A DNA stretch of 64,000 bases from SAR324 cluster bacterium (GTDB lineage Bacteria; SAR324; NAC60-12), in assembly GCA_028281495.1 (NCBI GenBank), contig JANQJU010000064.1, forward strand, positions 310,001 through 374,000, written 5' to 3'. The stretch's first letter is position 1, and each line of letters opens with the position of its first letter. Positions 8,182 through 17,069 of this stretch are shown here, one piece after another. Below the pieces are notes generated by a model. The model was not told the DNA's origin. It made no database searches and was given only the letters and a program-made list of their open reading frames with translations. A program made the translations under genes and the position numbers.

Positions 8182-9021
8182 CTAAACAGCTTCTAAACGT
8201 TGTATTTCTTCCGCTGTGATGACAGAACTCTCAGTCAATATCGAAATCCGTTTAATTATGTTTTTGAGTTGCCGAACATTCCCAGGCCAGTCAGCATTTT
8301 TCAAGAGATCAAGGGCATCCTGACTAAATGTAATGTCTCCCATTTTCATCGTAAAATGATTTACCAGCAGGGGGATATCCTCAGGGCGTTCGGAGAGAGA
8401 AGGGATTTTTAACTCAAAGGTATTGAGTTGATTCAACAGATGCTCATGAAACGCCTTGGCTTGAACCATTTCATTGAGGTCTTCTTGGCTGGCGGCGACG
8501 ATTCTTCCGGTGAATGGAATCGTTTCGTGGCTACCAACTTGACTGAAGCGTTTGCTTTCCAAGACTCGCAGCAGCTTGGTCTGTTGAACCAAAGGCAACT
8601 CAGCGATTTCATCCAAAAATAAGGTTCCATTGGCGGCCTGAGAAAAAAATCCAATCTGCCATTTTGCGGCCTCCACAAACGATTTTTCTTCATGACCAAA
8701 CAATAGGGAATCACTGAGGCTCTCGGGAATCTTACTGCAATCGACATCAACAAACGGACCTTCCCGGCCACTGTAATAATGTATGGTTTGGGCAAATAGT
8801 TTTTTCCCGGTGCCATTCGCTCCCTGGATCACCACCGAGTGCTCGCCTTTTGCTATTTTTTTAATTTTTCCAATCAACTGATGAATCTGTGCGTCCAAAC
8901 TGATGATCCCAGGAGCTGGTTCATGCGATTCGTAGGTGTGCTGTTTCATAGCGCAGTGGAACAAAGGTGAAAGGACATCGCCCAACCGCTCGTTGGGGGT
9001 TTTTCGTTTCAGGGAATCCAT
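8182..9021 (-). CDS. Sigma-54-type AAA+ domain protein lacking GAFTGA and a DNA-binding domain
   Basis: 279 residues, a nearly bare NtrC-like AAA+ module. Walker A reads GANGTGKKL, Walker B is in GTLFLDEIAELP, and the sensor regions (GRIVAAS, WPGNVRQLKNIIKR) are present. The loop that normally contacts sigma-54, GAFTGA, is replaced by KSFVEA after GHEE, and the usual C-terminal Fis-type helix-turn-helix is absent (the protein ends shortly after the lid). It is therefore unlikely to open sigma-54 promoters by itself; it may form mixed rings with another activator or be an evolving remnant. It stands alone, convergent to the Ada-like gene. Confidence 0.85.
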   Translation of the reverse strand: MDSLKRKTPNERLGDVLSPLFHCAMKQHTYESHEPAPGIISLDAQIHQLIGKIKKIAKGEHSVVIQGANGTGKKLFAQTIHYYSGREGPFVDVDCSKIPESLSDSLLFGHEEKSFVEAAKWQIGFFSQAANGTLFLDEIAELPLVQQTKLLRVLESKRFSQVGSHETIPFTGRIVAASQEDLNEMVQAKAFHEHLLNQLNTFELKIPSLSERPEDIPLLVNHFTMKMGDITFSQDALDLLKNADWPGNVRQLKNIIKRISILTESSVITAEEIQRLEAV

Positions 9022-9163
9022 GCCCTTTCATTGGGAATAGTCCGAATTATTGTACTGTATATGGAGCCTTACCATCCGTGAAGCTCCTCAGCCAATCCTA
9101 CCAGAGAGTCATTATTCATAAAACTCAAAAACCTGTGCTGAAACGCAGTTCATGACACTTCGT

Positions 9164-9397
9164 CTAAGGAGGGTACCCTTCGTCGATCCAGGTTTTGAAG
9201 TTGTCGATCACGGTTTGGGGAAAGGGTTCAAACGGAGCCGGAGGCATGGGGCTATCCTTGCTGTTGATACGGAAGTAAATCAACTGGGCGTTGGCTTTCA
9301 CTTCTTCGTAGGAGGTGAGGTCAAACCGCCATCGCATTTGGGCCTGATACTGTTTGAAGTAAGGCATGATATCTGTTGCAAACGAAACCGTAGCCAT
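9164..9397 (-). CDS. Small cytochrome c-like protein without a haem motif
   Basis: 77 residues starting at the ATG at 9397, which has an AAGGGGA site; a longer reading back to 9484 would overlap the upstream gene. The layout resembles a short c-type cytochrome domain of the type seen in periplasmic oxidase partners: DIMPYF near the start, DLTSYEEVKANAQ, then PMPPAPFEPFPQTVIDNFKTWIDEG, matching the usual MPP...L...WI..G ending. The CxxCH haem site that should follow DIMPYF is missing, and there is no signal peptide. Last gene of the redox operon. Function unknown. Confidence 0.7.
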   Translation of the reverse strand: MATVSFATDIMPYFKQYQAQMRWRFDLTSYEEVKANAQLIYFRINSKDSPMPPAPFEPFPQTVIDNFKTWIDEGYPP

Positions 9398-9447
9398 AAA
9401 GATCCCCTTATTTAAAGATTCTCCAGGATGATGAATTTTCCCCAGGA

Positions 9448-10719
9448 TTATGAACGAATGAGTTGATCCGCTGGTATTTTCCACAGTTTGCCGCTTCCGG
9501 CTTGGGCCACGACCCCTTCGGCCGCTTCCATCTCGAATTCTCCAAAATCGACGACATATACATCGTGGCTCATTGGATGAAATTTGACATCAATGGGCCG
9601 TTGCAGGGTCTGATTTTCAAGATAATGCAGGGAAAAATCAGACATATCCACCCGTGCAAGACGCCGTCCCACCTTAGGTCCTGGAGGAGCGGTCATGGGT
9701 TTTTCATCTCCAAACAATGTCACCAATAAATGGCCGCCCCAGTCTTGGAAAGCTGACGGAACGACATCAAATTTGGTAGCGGCACAATTGACCGGAAACT
9801 CTAACAATGCGGGTTCCGCTTCGGGAAGCTCATCATGATTATTGAGCAAAAAAGTGGGATGAGGGCCGCGGGTGGGCGCGAATTCCTCCAAAGTCACTGG
9901 TCGTCCGGCCACAAAATCGGGCCATCCATACCAACACCCGGACCTGACATCGAAGAGGCAATCGGGACAATGGCCTAAAGGGCGACTGCCCCGGTCATCG
10001 GCCCCTTGATCGAGTGCTAGCAATCGGCCATCAGGTAAAAAGCCTAATCCATAAGCATTTCGAAGCCCCCATGCGACAAATTCCAAGTTCGACCCATCCA
10101 ACTCACAACGCATGACCGACGCCGTACAGGGGAGGGCAGCTTCAATCGTTTGATTCGCTTGGGTTTCGGTTCCAAAATTCGAAAACGCTCCGGTTAGAAT
10201 ACGGGAGCCTCTTTCAGGGTAAACTGGGTTATCGGTTTCTATGTTAACGCCAGTGAGGGTGATCGGATAACCGGGGATGTCGACATTGTGGGGGAGCTGT
10301 TTCAACCAACCTAAATCGTAAGCATCCAATCCCACAATGCCACTGTTGGTCATGGCCCCCTGGCTGAAATACAATTTTTCGTCAGGGCCAACCACCGTCA
10401 TATTGGTTTGATAGTTTCCGAATCCAGGCAGGTCGTCCAAAAGCGTTTCAAACTTGCCCGTTGTAGAAAGACGGCTGAGTTTTCCGGGGTTGCCCCCTTC
10501 GGAAAGATAAAAAAAGTCTTTGTAGTAGGTGACTCCGTTTAAGGGATACCGCAATCCGTCTATCAAACAATGGGGAACTCCGTTTTCGATTCTCAACAAT
10601 CGTCCCCCTATAGGTGCTCCATCAAAAGGCAAACCTGCCTCGCTGACATGGGGGATTCCCTGACCATCAAACGCAATACCGGTGGGATAATTCAGTCCTT
10701 CTGCAACCAACTCCATCAT
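9448..10719 (-). CDS. Sorbosone dehydrogenase-like beta-propeller protein
   Basis: 423 residues with the six-bladed propeller repeats of the glucose/sorbosone dehydrogenase superfamily: LNYPTGIAFDGQGIPHVSEA at the start, WGLRNAYGLGFLPDGRLLALDQGADDRG in the middle and RPIDVKFHPMSHDVYVVDFG near the end. Relatives oxidise sugars or aldehydes with PQQ, but I cannot confirm the PQQ-binding His/Arg set. No signal peptide is seen, so it may be cytoplasmic, unlike most PQQ enzymes. A GHCPDC...GCWYGWPDF region holds three cysteines. It starts 7 bases after the MntP-like stop codon, so cotranscription is likely. Confidence 0.82.
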   Translation of the reverse strand: MMELVAEGLNYPTGIAFDGQGIPHVSEAGLPFDGAPIGGRLLRIENGVPHCLIDGLRYPLNGVTYYKDFFYLSEGGNPGKLSRLSTTGKFETLLDDLPGFGNYQTNMTVVGPDEKLYFSQGAMTNSGIVGLDAYDLGWLKQLPHNVDIPGYPITLTGVNIETDNPVYPERGSRILTGAFSNFGTETQANQTIEAALPCTASVMRCELDGSNLEFVAWGLRNAYGLGFLPDGRLLALDQGADDRGSRPLGHCPDCLFDVRSGCWYGWPDFVAGRPVTLEEFAPTRGPHPTFLLNNHDELPEAEPALLEFPVNCAATKFDVVPSAFQDWGGHLLVTLFGDEKPMTAPPGPKVGRRLARVDMSDFSLHYLENQTLQRPIDVKFHPMSHDVYVVDFGEFEMEAAEGVVAQAGSGKLWKIPADQLIRS

Positions 10720-10726
10720 GACTCGC

Positions 10727-11260
10727 TTATCCCCAAAATATCGAAATCACAGAAAACAATACCAATCCAGCAGCCCCAACCATCGCGGTGGGCAAGGAAA
10801 TTTTGCCACGCAACCAGCCCCCTAGCAGCACACCCAGAAAACAGATCAAACTGCTTAAAACCCCGACAAACAAGGCCGCTCCCCAAAGCGGAACATCCAA
10901 TGACTGTAAGGCCACTCCCGCAAAAAGATTGTCAAAACTCAGGCACAACGGAAGCCCGATCCAAAACCACGGGTGTTGGATGTGATGCTCTTGCCAACGA
11001 TTGCGGACGATAGCTGTGAAAATCAAGATACCAGATAAAGCTAAAGCCACGGGGGCCACCCACTCTGCCACTTCCTCAAAACTGCCTTGAAGCCAACTGC
11101 CTAAAAAAATTCCTACAAGCGGCATGAAGGTTTCAAAAAATCCAAAAGCGGCAACCATCAGCCACTTTCGTGAAAAGCGGGTTGATATCATCTCCAAAGT
11201 CACGGCAACCTTGAAGTTATCGATTCCAATCAGAAATCCAAGAACAAGCAGTTTTTCCAT
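10727..11260 (-). CDS. MntP-like manganese efflux membrane protein
   Basis: 177 residues, six predicted membrane helices arranged as two repeats. Each repeat carries the acidic motif of MntP: GIDNFKVAV with Asp14 near the N-terminus and SFDNLFAGVAL in the second half; both Asp residues are needed for Mn2+ efflux in the E. coli protein. ETFMPLVGIFLG matches the ETxxPLxG stretch of the family. It lies inside a redox operon, between two propeller genes, so the metal exported, or another role, is uncertain. No yybP-ykoY riboswitch was evident upstream. Confidence 0.8.
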   Translation of the reverse strand: MEKLLVLGFLIGIDNFKVAVTLEMISTRFSRKWLMVAAFGFFETFMPLVGIFLGSWLQGSFEEVAEWVAPVALALSGILIFTAIVRNRWQEHHIQHPWFWIGLPLCLSFDNLFAGVALQSLDVPLWGAALFVGVLSSLICFLGVLLGGWLRGKISLPTAMVGAAGLVLFSVISIFWG

Positions 11261-11287
11261 AAAATACTCTCTATTGGTTGTTAGGCA

Positions 11288-13285
11288 TCACGACTCTTCC
11301 ATCAGTTTATAGATTTTCAAAACACCGCCATCTCGACCCATGATCAACGCCCCCGCTACCACATAATCGCCTCGAATGGCAGGACCGAGGCAGTAACCAT
11401 ACCCCCCCGTATATCCCATGGTTTGCATCCCCAAAGAATCTTCCCAAAGTAGGGTTCCGTCTATGGCGTTGAAGGCATATAGAGAGACTTTGGAAGTGGC
11501 GCAAAACACCACGTCATTGACCACCGCCGGGGAACTCAAGCCGGATTCACCGGGATAGGAATACATGCCTACCATTTCATTATTCGATTTCATTTTGACA
11601 TGGCGATAACGCCGAGGATTGGAATCATCTAAAGGCCAGGCATCGTCTAAATTGCTGTATTTCATCACTCGCATAAACGGTGTGGTTTGGTAATCAATCC
11701 CAGCACTGAAACTTTGATAGTTTTTTCCTCCGACCCCAATGTAAGCGATCTCTAAATTGGGTTGAATAGCCGCCGTGCTATAGGTCCCCGAAAAATTTTC
11801 ACCTTCGGTCGCATTGGAGACCTCGTTGGGAATGGGGGTTACTGCGTCGGCACCTACATTTCTAGGGGGATGAGGATCGACGGTGGGAATTTGTCCACCG
11901 TCATTGTAGTAAGGCAGAATTTGTCGCCATTCGAGAATGTCCATCGTGTCGGCATCCACCACCATGAAACATCCATTTTTACAACCCACTCCTACGACCT
12001 TGCGTCCGTTGCGCATAAAAATCGTGGGAGACCCTCCAATATCCACATCGAAATCGGAAACACGATAACTGCCCTCAGCTGGAATTTGTGTGAACTTGAT
12101 AAATGCGCCGGTGCTGGCATCCAAACACAAGATGCCATTGCTATAACCCGCCGTTGGCAAACGGCCATCCGGCACCGGATTGCCCGTCGCACAATAAATG
12201 CGATTTAAATCTTCATCGTAAGCAATGGACGACCACACACTGCACCCAAGGGTGATCGGGTCGTAGTTGGAAACCTTATATCCGGGTAAGGGTTTGGGAT
12301 CATCTTTGGGGTTCTGAACAACTGCTTGGGGCAAAACATTGGGTTGATTGTCCTCCGTCATTCGAAATTTACAGTTGCAAAAGAGCCATTCCACTACGCC
12401 AGTTTCCGCATTCAGACAATAAACAAAGGCAAACAATTCATCATTTTCCCCCTCTCCATGTCCGAAGTAGACTTTTCCATTGGCCACCACAGGCGACGAC
12501 CAAGACACCGCTGGGGGTTGGTTAAAATCATCAATCGCCATGTCGTTGGTTGAGGGTTGATTTTTATCGGGGTCTTCGTAGCGCAGATCAGTCACCCAGA
12601 TCAGAGACAAATCCTCTTGATTGAGAGCATAAAACCGCCCATCAAATGCACCAAAAAACACTTTTCCACCGATCACGGCGGGGGTGCATGCCATGCCATT
12701 GAACCCATGAGAGTCGCCACGTCGTCCTCCGGTCTTCCACAAATTTCCAGATGGCACCGCACCTCCATCGTCGGTATCAATACAATGCTTCAGAATTTCC
12801 CAATCGGTTTGGGTGGCCCACTTAAACGTCGCGACGGTTTCTCCGCTTTCCAGATGAATTTTCTTCAAGGCACCACCCCCAACCAAGTTGGCATTCGGAT
12901 CATGGAAATTAGCCAATCCCACATAAATGTAATCGCCCACCACCGCAGGAACGGAGAGCACAGGACCATCGACTTGAAGGGTATGCAGCACTTTAAGAGA
13001 TTTGGCCACGTTCTGGCTCGTGATGCGGCTTCCGGTCGCAAAACCGGTATGAGCCGGGTCACCGTGGTACATCCACCAATCCGAGACGGGCTCCGAGAGG
13101 ACCTTTGTCGGCTCATTAGTTTCTGGGGTGGGATCTTGTCCATACGTTGTTGACGCCGCAGCCATCGAAACGACGGTGGTCGCCACCGTTTTCTGAAGAA
13201 AACCGCGACGATTCATATCCAACCCGGAAGATGTTTCAGAGGCTTCATTCTGTTGGCCTTCTGGAAAGGGTTTTTCTTCGTTCAT
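11288..13285 (-). CDS. Tat-exported PQQ-like beta-propeller protein (quinoprotein type)
   Basis: 665 residues. The N-terminus has a twin-arginine signal (MNRRGFLQKT, Arg26-Arg27) and an Ala-rich hydrophobic stretch, so it is folded before export. The mature part has repeated PQQ/WD-like blades: WWMYHGDPAHTGFA, VYFGHGEGENDELFAFVYCLNAETG, NRIYCATGNPVPDGR, and VNDVVFCATSKVSLYAFNAIDGTLLW. This resembles alcohol-dehydrogenase-type quinoproteins and outer-membrane PQQ-like assembly factors; catalytic residues were not confirmed. An AAGAAGG site precedes the ATG, one base after the stop of the cytochrome gene, so coupling is tight. Confidence 0.88.
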   Translation of the reverse strand: MNEEKPFPEGQQNEASETSSGLDMNRRGFLQKTVATTVVSMAAASTTYGQDPTPETNEPTKVLSEPVSDWWMYHGDPAHTGFATGSRITSQNVAKSLKVLHTLQVDGPVLSVPAVVGDYIYVGLANFHDPNANLVGGGALKKIHLESGETVATFKWATQTDWEILKHCIDTDDGGAVPSGNLWKTGGRRGDSHGFNGMACTPAVIGGKVFFGAFDGRFYALNQEDLSLIWVTDLRYEDPDKNQPSTNDMAIDDFNQPPAVSWSSPVVANGKVYFGHGEGENDELFAFVYCLNAETGVVEWLFCNCKFRMTEDNQPNVLPQAVVQNPKDDPKPLPGYKVSNYDPITLGCSVWSSIAYDEDLNRIYCATGNPVPDGRLPTAGYSNGILCLDASTGAFIKFTQIPAEGSYRVSDFDVDIGGSPTIFMRNGRKVVGVGCKNGCFMVVDADTMDILEWRQILPYYNDGGQIPTVDPHPPRNVGADAVTPIPNEVSNATEGENFSGTYSTAAIQPNLEIAYIGVGGKNYQSFSAGIDYQTTPFMRVMKYSNLDDAWPLDDSNPRRYRHVKMKSNNEMVGMYSYPGESGLSSPAVVNDVVFCATSKVSLYAFNAIDGTLLWEDSLGMQTMGYTGGYGYCLGPAIRGDYVVAGALIMGRDGGVLKIYKLMEES

Positions 13286-13286
13286 A

Positions 13287-14807
13287 TCAACCTTCTTTCT
13301 GTTTCACCTGAGGGTTGGGAACACCCAACGTTTTTTGTTTTTTAGAGACCGTTCCTGAATGGGCGCGATTCCGCAACACCCAACTGAAATCAGCTTGATC
13401 GGCTTGGTAATGGCAACTCATGCAACTGTTATTGCCCCCACCAATGGCATCATTTTGTGATTGAAAATAGGTCTCGATGGCGGTGTTGACAGCATTATTG
13501 ACAGGGAATGCACCTCCGGCATCCTGAGGATAAATCCCACCATCTTCTAGATAGGTGAATTGTGTGGGATTGGATGGCCATTGGGTCACGACCAACTGAT
13601 AGTATTCCCAAACCGTTCCTTTCAACGCATGTTGATACAACCGATTCAAATCTTGAGTGGAAGCCTTTGGTGGAGTTTTGGGAATTGGGTTGTAGCGAGT
13701 TACCTGTACTGGAGCGTACTTACCCTCCGCATTGGGTTGTAGGGTGCTGGCTTTACTTGGAGGGCGATTGGCAAAACCATCGATTGTGCGTGGAGAGTTC
13801 GTTCCGTTGTTGAGCGAATAGGGAAGCGTGGCCTCAACGCCTGGAACATTATCGACCTGTTCAAAGGTAGACCAAATCCACTGCGGAAATTCTTCTAACT
13901 TTTGAGCGATATGCAATCCAATCAATCCCATATTTTTGGTTTCACATTGGTTGGTATTGGGATTGTATACCTCGGATTGAATGGAATAGAACCGATCTGC
14001 ATTGTCTCGCATGGTCAATTCTTTCCATGCGGCTTTGATCATGATGGCTCCGACTTCACGCGGTCGTCCATCTCCAGCTGCATGGCTTGCAGGCATTTGA
14101 ACTGGCTCGTGAGCGGCAAGATTTTTGGCTAAATACAACCAACTCGTTTCATCGTCATTATTGCCCCGAACAAAGTCGAATTGCGCCTTATTGAACACTA
14201 CTTCGTAATAAACTAGGTTCCCATTTTGATCGATCAGCGGATAAGAAAAAGCCTGGTCCAATTCGTTCAATTCGGCAACTTCTGCACTCATCGCAATGTT
14301 GTACAGGTGGCGTCGCTTTACCTCGGCATTCGCATTCGCATCAATATTATCGCAGGGGTGATATCGGTTACGGTATGAATTCCAAGGACTGGGACGAACA
14401 TCACCTTGCCCAAACAATTCATAGGATTCCTTGTAGTCGGTCCAAACAACAGGCGTTTGAGTAGTGGCCGCATAAAACACTTTGGGGTCATCGGGTAACA
14501 GGGGGATTCCACGTTTGGCGGTTACTGGGTCTAAAGGCCAGTTGAGCGCAATGAATGATTCCCAAGAAAAGTAGTCAAAAAAGGGCCGGGCTTGAACTGG
14601 ATCTGTGATGTGGGAAGGCACTTTTACCGAAACCGGGATCTGGCCACTGATACGAATCTTGTGAGACGACAACGGAGCAGGAAGACTATCGGTGAGGCGA
14701 CTTGCTTGGGTACAAGATAGATTCGAAAATCCCAATAATAACAAAACACTCAAGCTCAAGCGCTTCGCTGATTGTGACGCTTTATTTATGAGTTTGAAAC
14801 CTGCCAT
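13287..14807 (-). CDS. c-type cytochrome lipoprotein, large
   Basis: 506 residues from the ATG at 14807, which has a strong GAGGGGGG site. A lipoprotein signal ends in GFSNLSC, so the mature protein is lipid-anchored. A single haem-binding motif CMSCH sits at about 462-466, near the C-terminus, preceded by a long region I do not recognise. Repeated cysteines elsewhere (PCDNID, NQCETK) may form disulfides. As the first gene of the operon it would accept electrons in the periplasm, for instance from the Tat-exported propeller encoded next; that pairing is inference from context. Confidence 0.8.
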   Translation of the reverse strand: MAGFKLINKASQSAKRLSLSVLLLLGFSNLSCTQASRLTDSLPAPLSSHKIRISGQIPVSVKVPSHITDPVQARPFFDYFSWESFIALNWPLDPVTAKRGIPLLPDDPKVFYAATTQTPVVWTDYKESYELFGQGDVRPSPWNSYRNRYHPCDNIDANANAEVKRRHLYNIAMSAEVAELNELDQAFSYPLIDQNGNLVYYEVVFNKAQFDFVRGNNDDETSWLYLAKNLAAHEPVQMPASHAAGDGRPREVGAIMIKAAWKELTMRDNADRFYSIQSEVYNPNTNQCETKNMGLIGLHIAQKLEEFPQWIWSTFEQVDNVPGVEATLPYSLNNGTNSPRTIDGFANRPPSKASTLQPNAEGKYAPVQVTRYNPIPKTPPKASTQDLNRLYQHALKGTVWEYYQLVVTQWPSNPTQFTYLEDGGIYPQDAGGAFPVNNAVNTAIETYFQSQNDAIGGGNNSCMSCHYQADQADFSWVLRNRAHSGTVSKKQKTLGVPNPQVKQKEG

Positions 14808-15156
14808 TTTTGCCCCCCTCATTATACTGATTAACAATCCGCTCATTTGATAAAGTAATGGAATTGGCAGTCAGCCTCCGACTCCTTTTGAAGCAAATTG
14901 AGTGTACCTATTCGGGCATAGTGACCTAGCGTCTAAATTTCAAGAAAAAACTCCATAAATTGAATCGTAATTGAAAGGAAAGTAAACGCTTCATTTAAGG
15001 GATTGGGTTGGCATCCCACCACATGCAGCGTTTTTCCATCCAAAGCTTCCGTTTGCCAAAATAGCTTTTCGTCCCATCGAACCTTCTTTCGATGATCGTT
15101 GTAGATCTTTTGTTTAGGATATTGCGGATGACTTCCTCTCACGGGTAAAATCTGAC
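14808..15156. other. 349-base divergent intergenic region
   Basis: Lies between the minus-strand redox operon and the plus-strand nuclease gene, so promoters for both are expected here. A minus-strand frame at 14933-15142 would encode 69 residues from a GTG without a ribosome site; I cannot support it as a gene. No repeat or RNA structure was recognised. Confidence 0.5.
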
Positions 15157-16971
15157 ATGCTTCAGAAAAGGCAGATGACGTTCACCTCCAAGCAAGGAGA
15201 GCCTGTGAAATTCCCGAATTTTTATCCCCGAGAAGAAACCATTGGCAATCCCCAATTCTTTTGTGGTCGGGTTGCGGTGCTGGACAATTTTTTGAAGTGG
15301 ATTCGTCAGATTCCTCAAAAATCGGCCAAGTCCCGTGCCCTCATGGCCACGAAAAAAATGGGAAAGACCGCCATCCTTGAACGGCTCTTTAACCTTTGTT
15401 TTGTCCATCAAGCCCAACCCGGCTCTATCTCGGGTGGGGTTTATCCCTTCTATATTCGTCTGCCCGAAATCAAAGTCAGCTTATCGGCATTCTCGGATAC
15501 TTTTTTTTATACGTTCCTCACCCATTATCTGGCATGCAAACTTCAAAAGCCGGAATGGGTGAATAAAGTGCTAAGTCCCACAGCAGCCCGACAAGCCGCA
15601 CAAGATCATGACCTTGTCCACGTTTTGGAAGAAATTGAATACTACCAAGAATTGATGGAGGGACCTGCCATTAAAAAATGGTTGCATGCCAGTGGGTGCC
15701 CTCATCGACTGGCGGCGTCTACCGGAGACTTTTTTCTCCAGATCATTGATGAATTTCAATACCTGAACCACTACATCTATACCGATGAAACCTACCAAAA
15801 TGTCATGGAATTGGCAGGGACCTACCATCAATATGCGGAATCTCGTATTGCTCCCGTTCTAGCCAGTGGCAGTTGGGTGGGCTGGTTGAAAACCTTATTA
15901 AAAACCCAAGTCAATCCCCGATTCACCCAAATCCATCTGGGTCCCCTCACCGATGAAGAAGCCTTGGAGGCGGTGTATACCTATTCTGATTTACATCAAA
16001 TCGAGATTTCCGAAGCTTCTGCTCTGGCGGTCCAAAGACTTTCTCGGAACCATCCTTATTATATTGCTTCGATCATTCGATCCAACCAACCCCATTTGGA
16101 TCTCACCAACGAAGCGGGAGTCGAGTCAGCCCTGAATTACGAAACATTGGCGCATCCTGGAGAAATTTTTGGACATTGGGGGGAGTACATTGACTATGCC
16201 TTCGATCAAACCAATGGAGGTGTTGCCAAGGCGATTGTCCTCTTTCTGTCGATGAACCGAGAAGTCGAAAAGACTCGAACGGAAATTCGGGATTATCTTC
16301 AGTCCAAAGGATTTATGCTGGATGATGAAGAGTTGGAAAAACGGTTACGGCTCCTTGAAGGTAGTGATATTATCCGTGAGGGATCCACAGCTTTTCGCTA
16401 TCAAGGCATTCCTGATGATGTTTTTTCGCAGGTGTTTGAAGTCCTGTTTGCGGAAGAGATTGAGCATTTAAGACGTGAGGTGACGCTAGCAAACATCAAA
16501 AAGCAAAACCGACTGCGGATGCAATCGACCGATACTGAAATTTACCAGAGAAACAAAGGTCATTTCTTGGAATTTATGATGATTCGCTATTTGAAGTACC
16601 AAGCTCAAAAGGGGCAATCCCTGAAAGAGTTGATACACAATGCCCCGAAAGACTCCATATGGTCGCATTATCAATCCATAGGGGAAAAACACTTCAATTT
16701 GATCGACGGCTATCATCGACAATTCGATATTTTTGCACAGGCAGCTTTACCGGAGGGATTATCGTTGTTGATTGAGTGTAAGTATTGGCAAGATCCTGTG
16801 GATGCTTCCGTGATTGAACAATTCCACACCAAGGCCGAGGAGTTTCGACAAGTTCATGCTCACTTGCTTCCGATTGTCTATTCTGTGTCAGGCTTTAGCA
16901 ATCCAGCCATCCAGACGATGAAACAATACGGCATCGCCTGGAGTGGTCCCGATTTGTGGAAGGTGCTGTGA
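15157..16971 (+). CDS. AAA/STAND-like ATPase fused to a PD-(D/E)XK nuclease domain
   Basis: 604 residues. An N-terminal P-loop domain has a Walker A-like ATKKMGKT (64-71), in which the first glycine is replaced, and a Walker B-like LQIIDEFQYL (about 194-203). After a winged-helix-like middle comes a C-terminal restriction-endonuclease fold: a helix with Glu472, Asp524 in RQFDIFAQ, and the ECK motif (Glu540, Lys542) in LLIECKYW. Such ATPase-nuclease proteins are common in accessory DNA of bacteria and archaea; their biology is mostly unknown, with defence or mobile-element roles proposed. The ATG at 15175 is an alternative start (AAAAGG four bases upstream). Nearest neighbours on the island are an iron-binding protein and more nuclease genes. 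Confidence 0.85.
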   Translation: MLQKRQMTFTSKQGEPVKFPNFYPREETIGNPQFFCGRVAVLDNFLKWIRQIPQKSAKSRALMATKKMGKTAILERLFNLCFVHQAQPGSISGGVYPFYIRLPEIKVSLSAFSDTFFYTFLTHYLACKLQKPEWVNKVLSPTAARQAAQDHDLVHVLEEIEYYQELMEGPAIKKWLHASGCPHRLAASTGDFFLQIIDEFQYLNHYIYTDETYQNVMELAGTYHQYAESRIAPVLASGSWVGWLKTLLKTQVNPRFTQIHLGPLTDEEALEAVYTYSDLHQIEISEASALAVQRLSRNHPYYIASIIRSNQPHLDLTNEAGVESALNYETLAHPGEIFGHWGEYIDYAFDQTNGGVAKAIVLFLSMNREVEKTRTEIRDYLQSKGFMLDDEELEKRLRLLEGSDIIREGSTAFRYQGIPDDVFSQVFEVLFAEEIEHLRREVTLANIKKQNRLRMQSTDTEIYQRNKGHFLEFMMIRYLKYQAQKGQSLKELIHNAPKDSIWSHYQSIGEKHFNLIDGYHRQFDIFAQAALPEGLSLLIECKYWQDPVDASVIEQFHTKAEEFRQVHAHLLPIVYSVSGFSNPAIQTMKQYGIAWSGPDLWKVL

Positions 16972-17069
16972 CCGAGTTCGGCACCAAACAAGAGAATGTT
17001 GTTGGGGAGTTAACTCGTTATGAATTTGAGAAAGGGCCCAAACATGTCGAGAGCGAACCCAACGGCCGG

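Noticed and set aside
12557..13153. Long plus-strand frame inside the PQQ-like gene
   Set aside because: It is antisense to a strongly supported coding region and its translation looks random.
14933..15142. Minus-strand open frame of 69 codons
   Set aside because: Starts with GTG without a ribosome site and has no recognisable content; I cannot support it as a gene.
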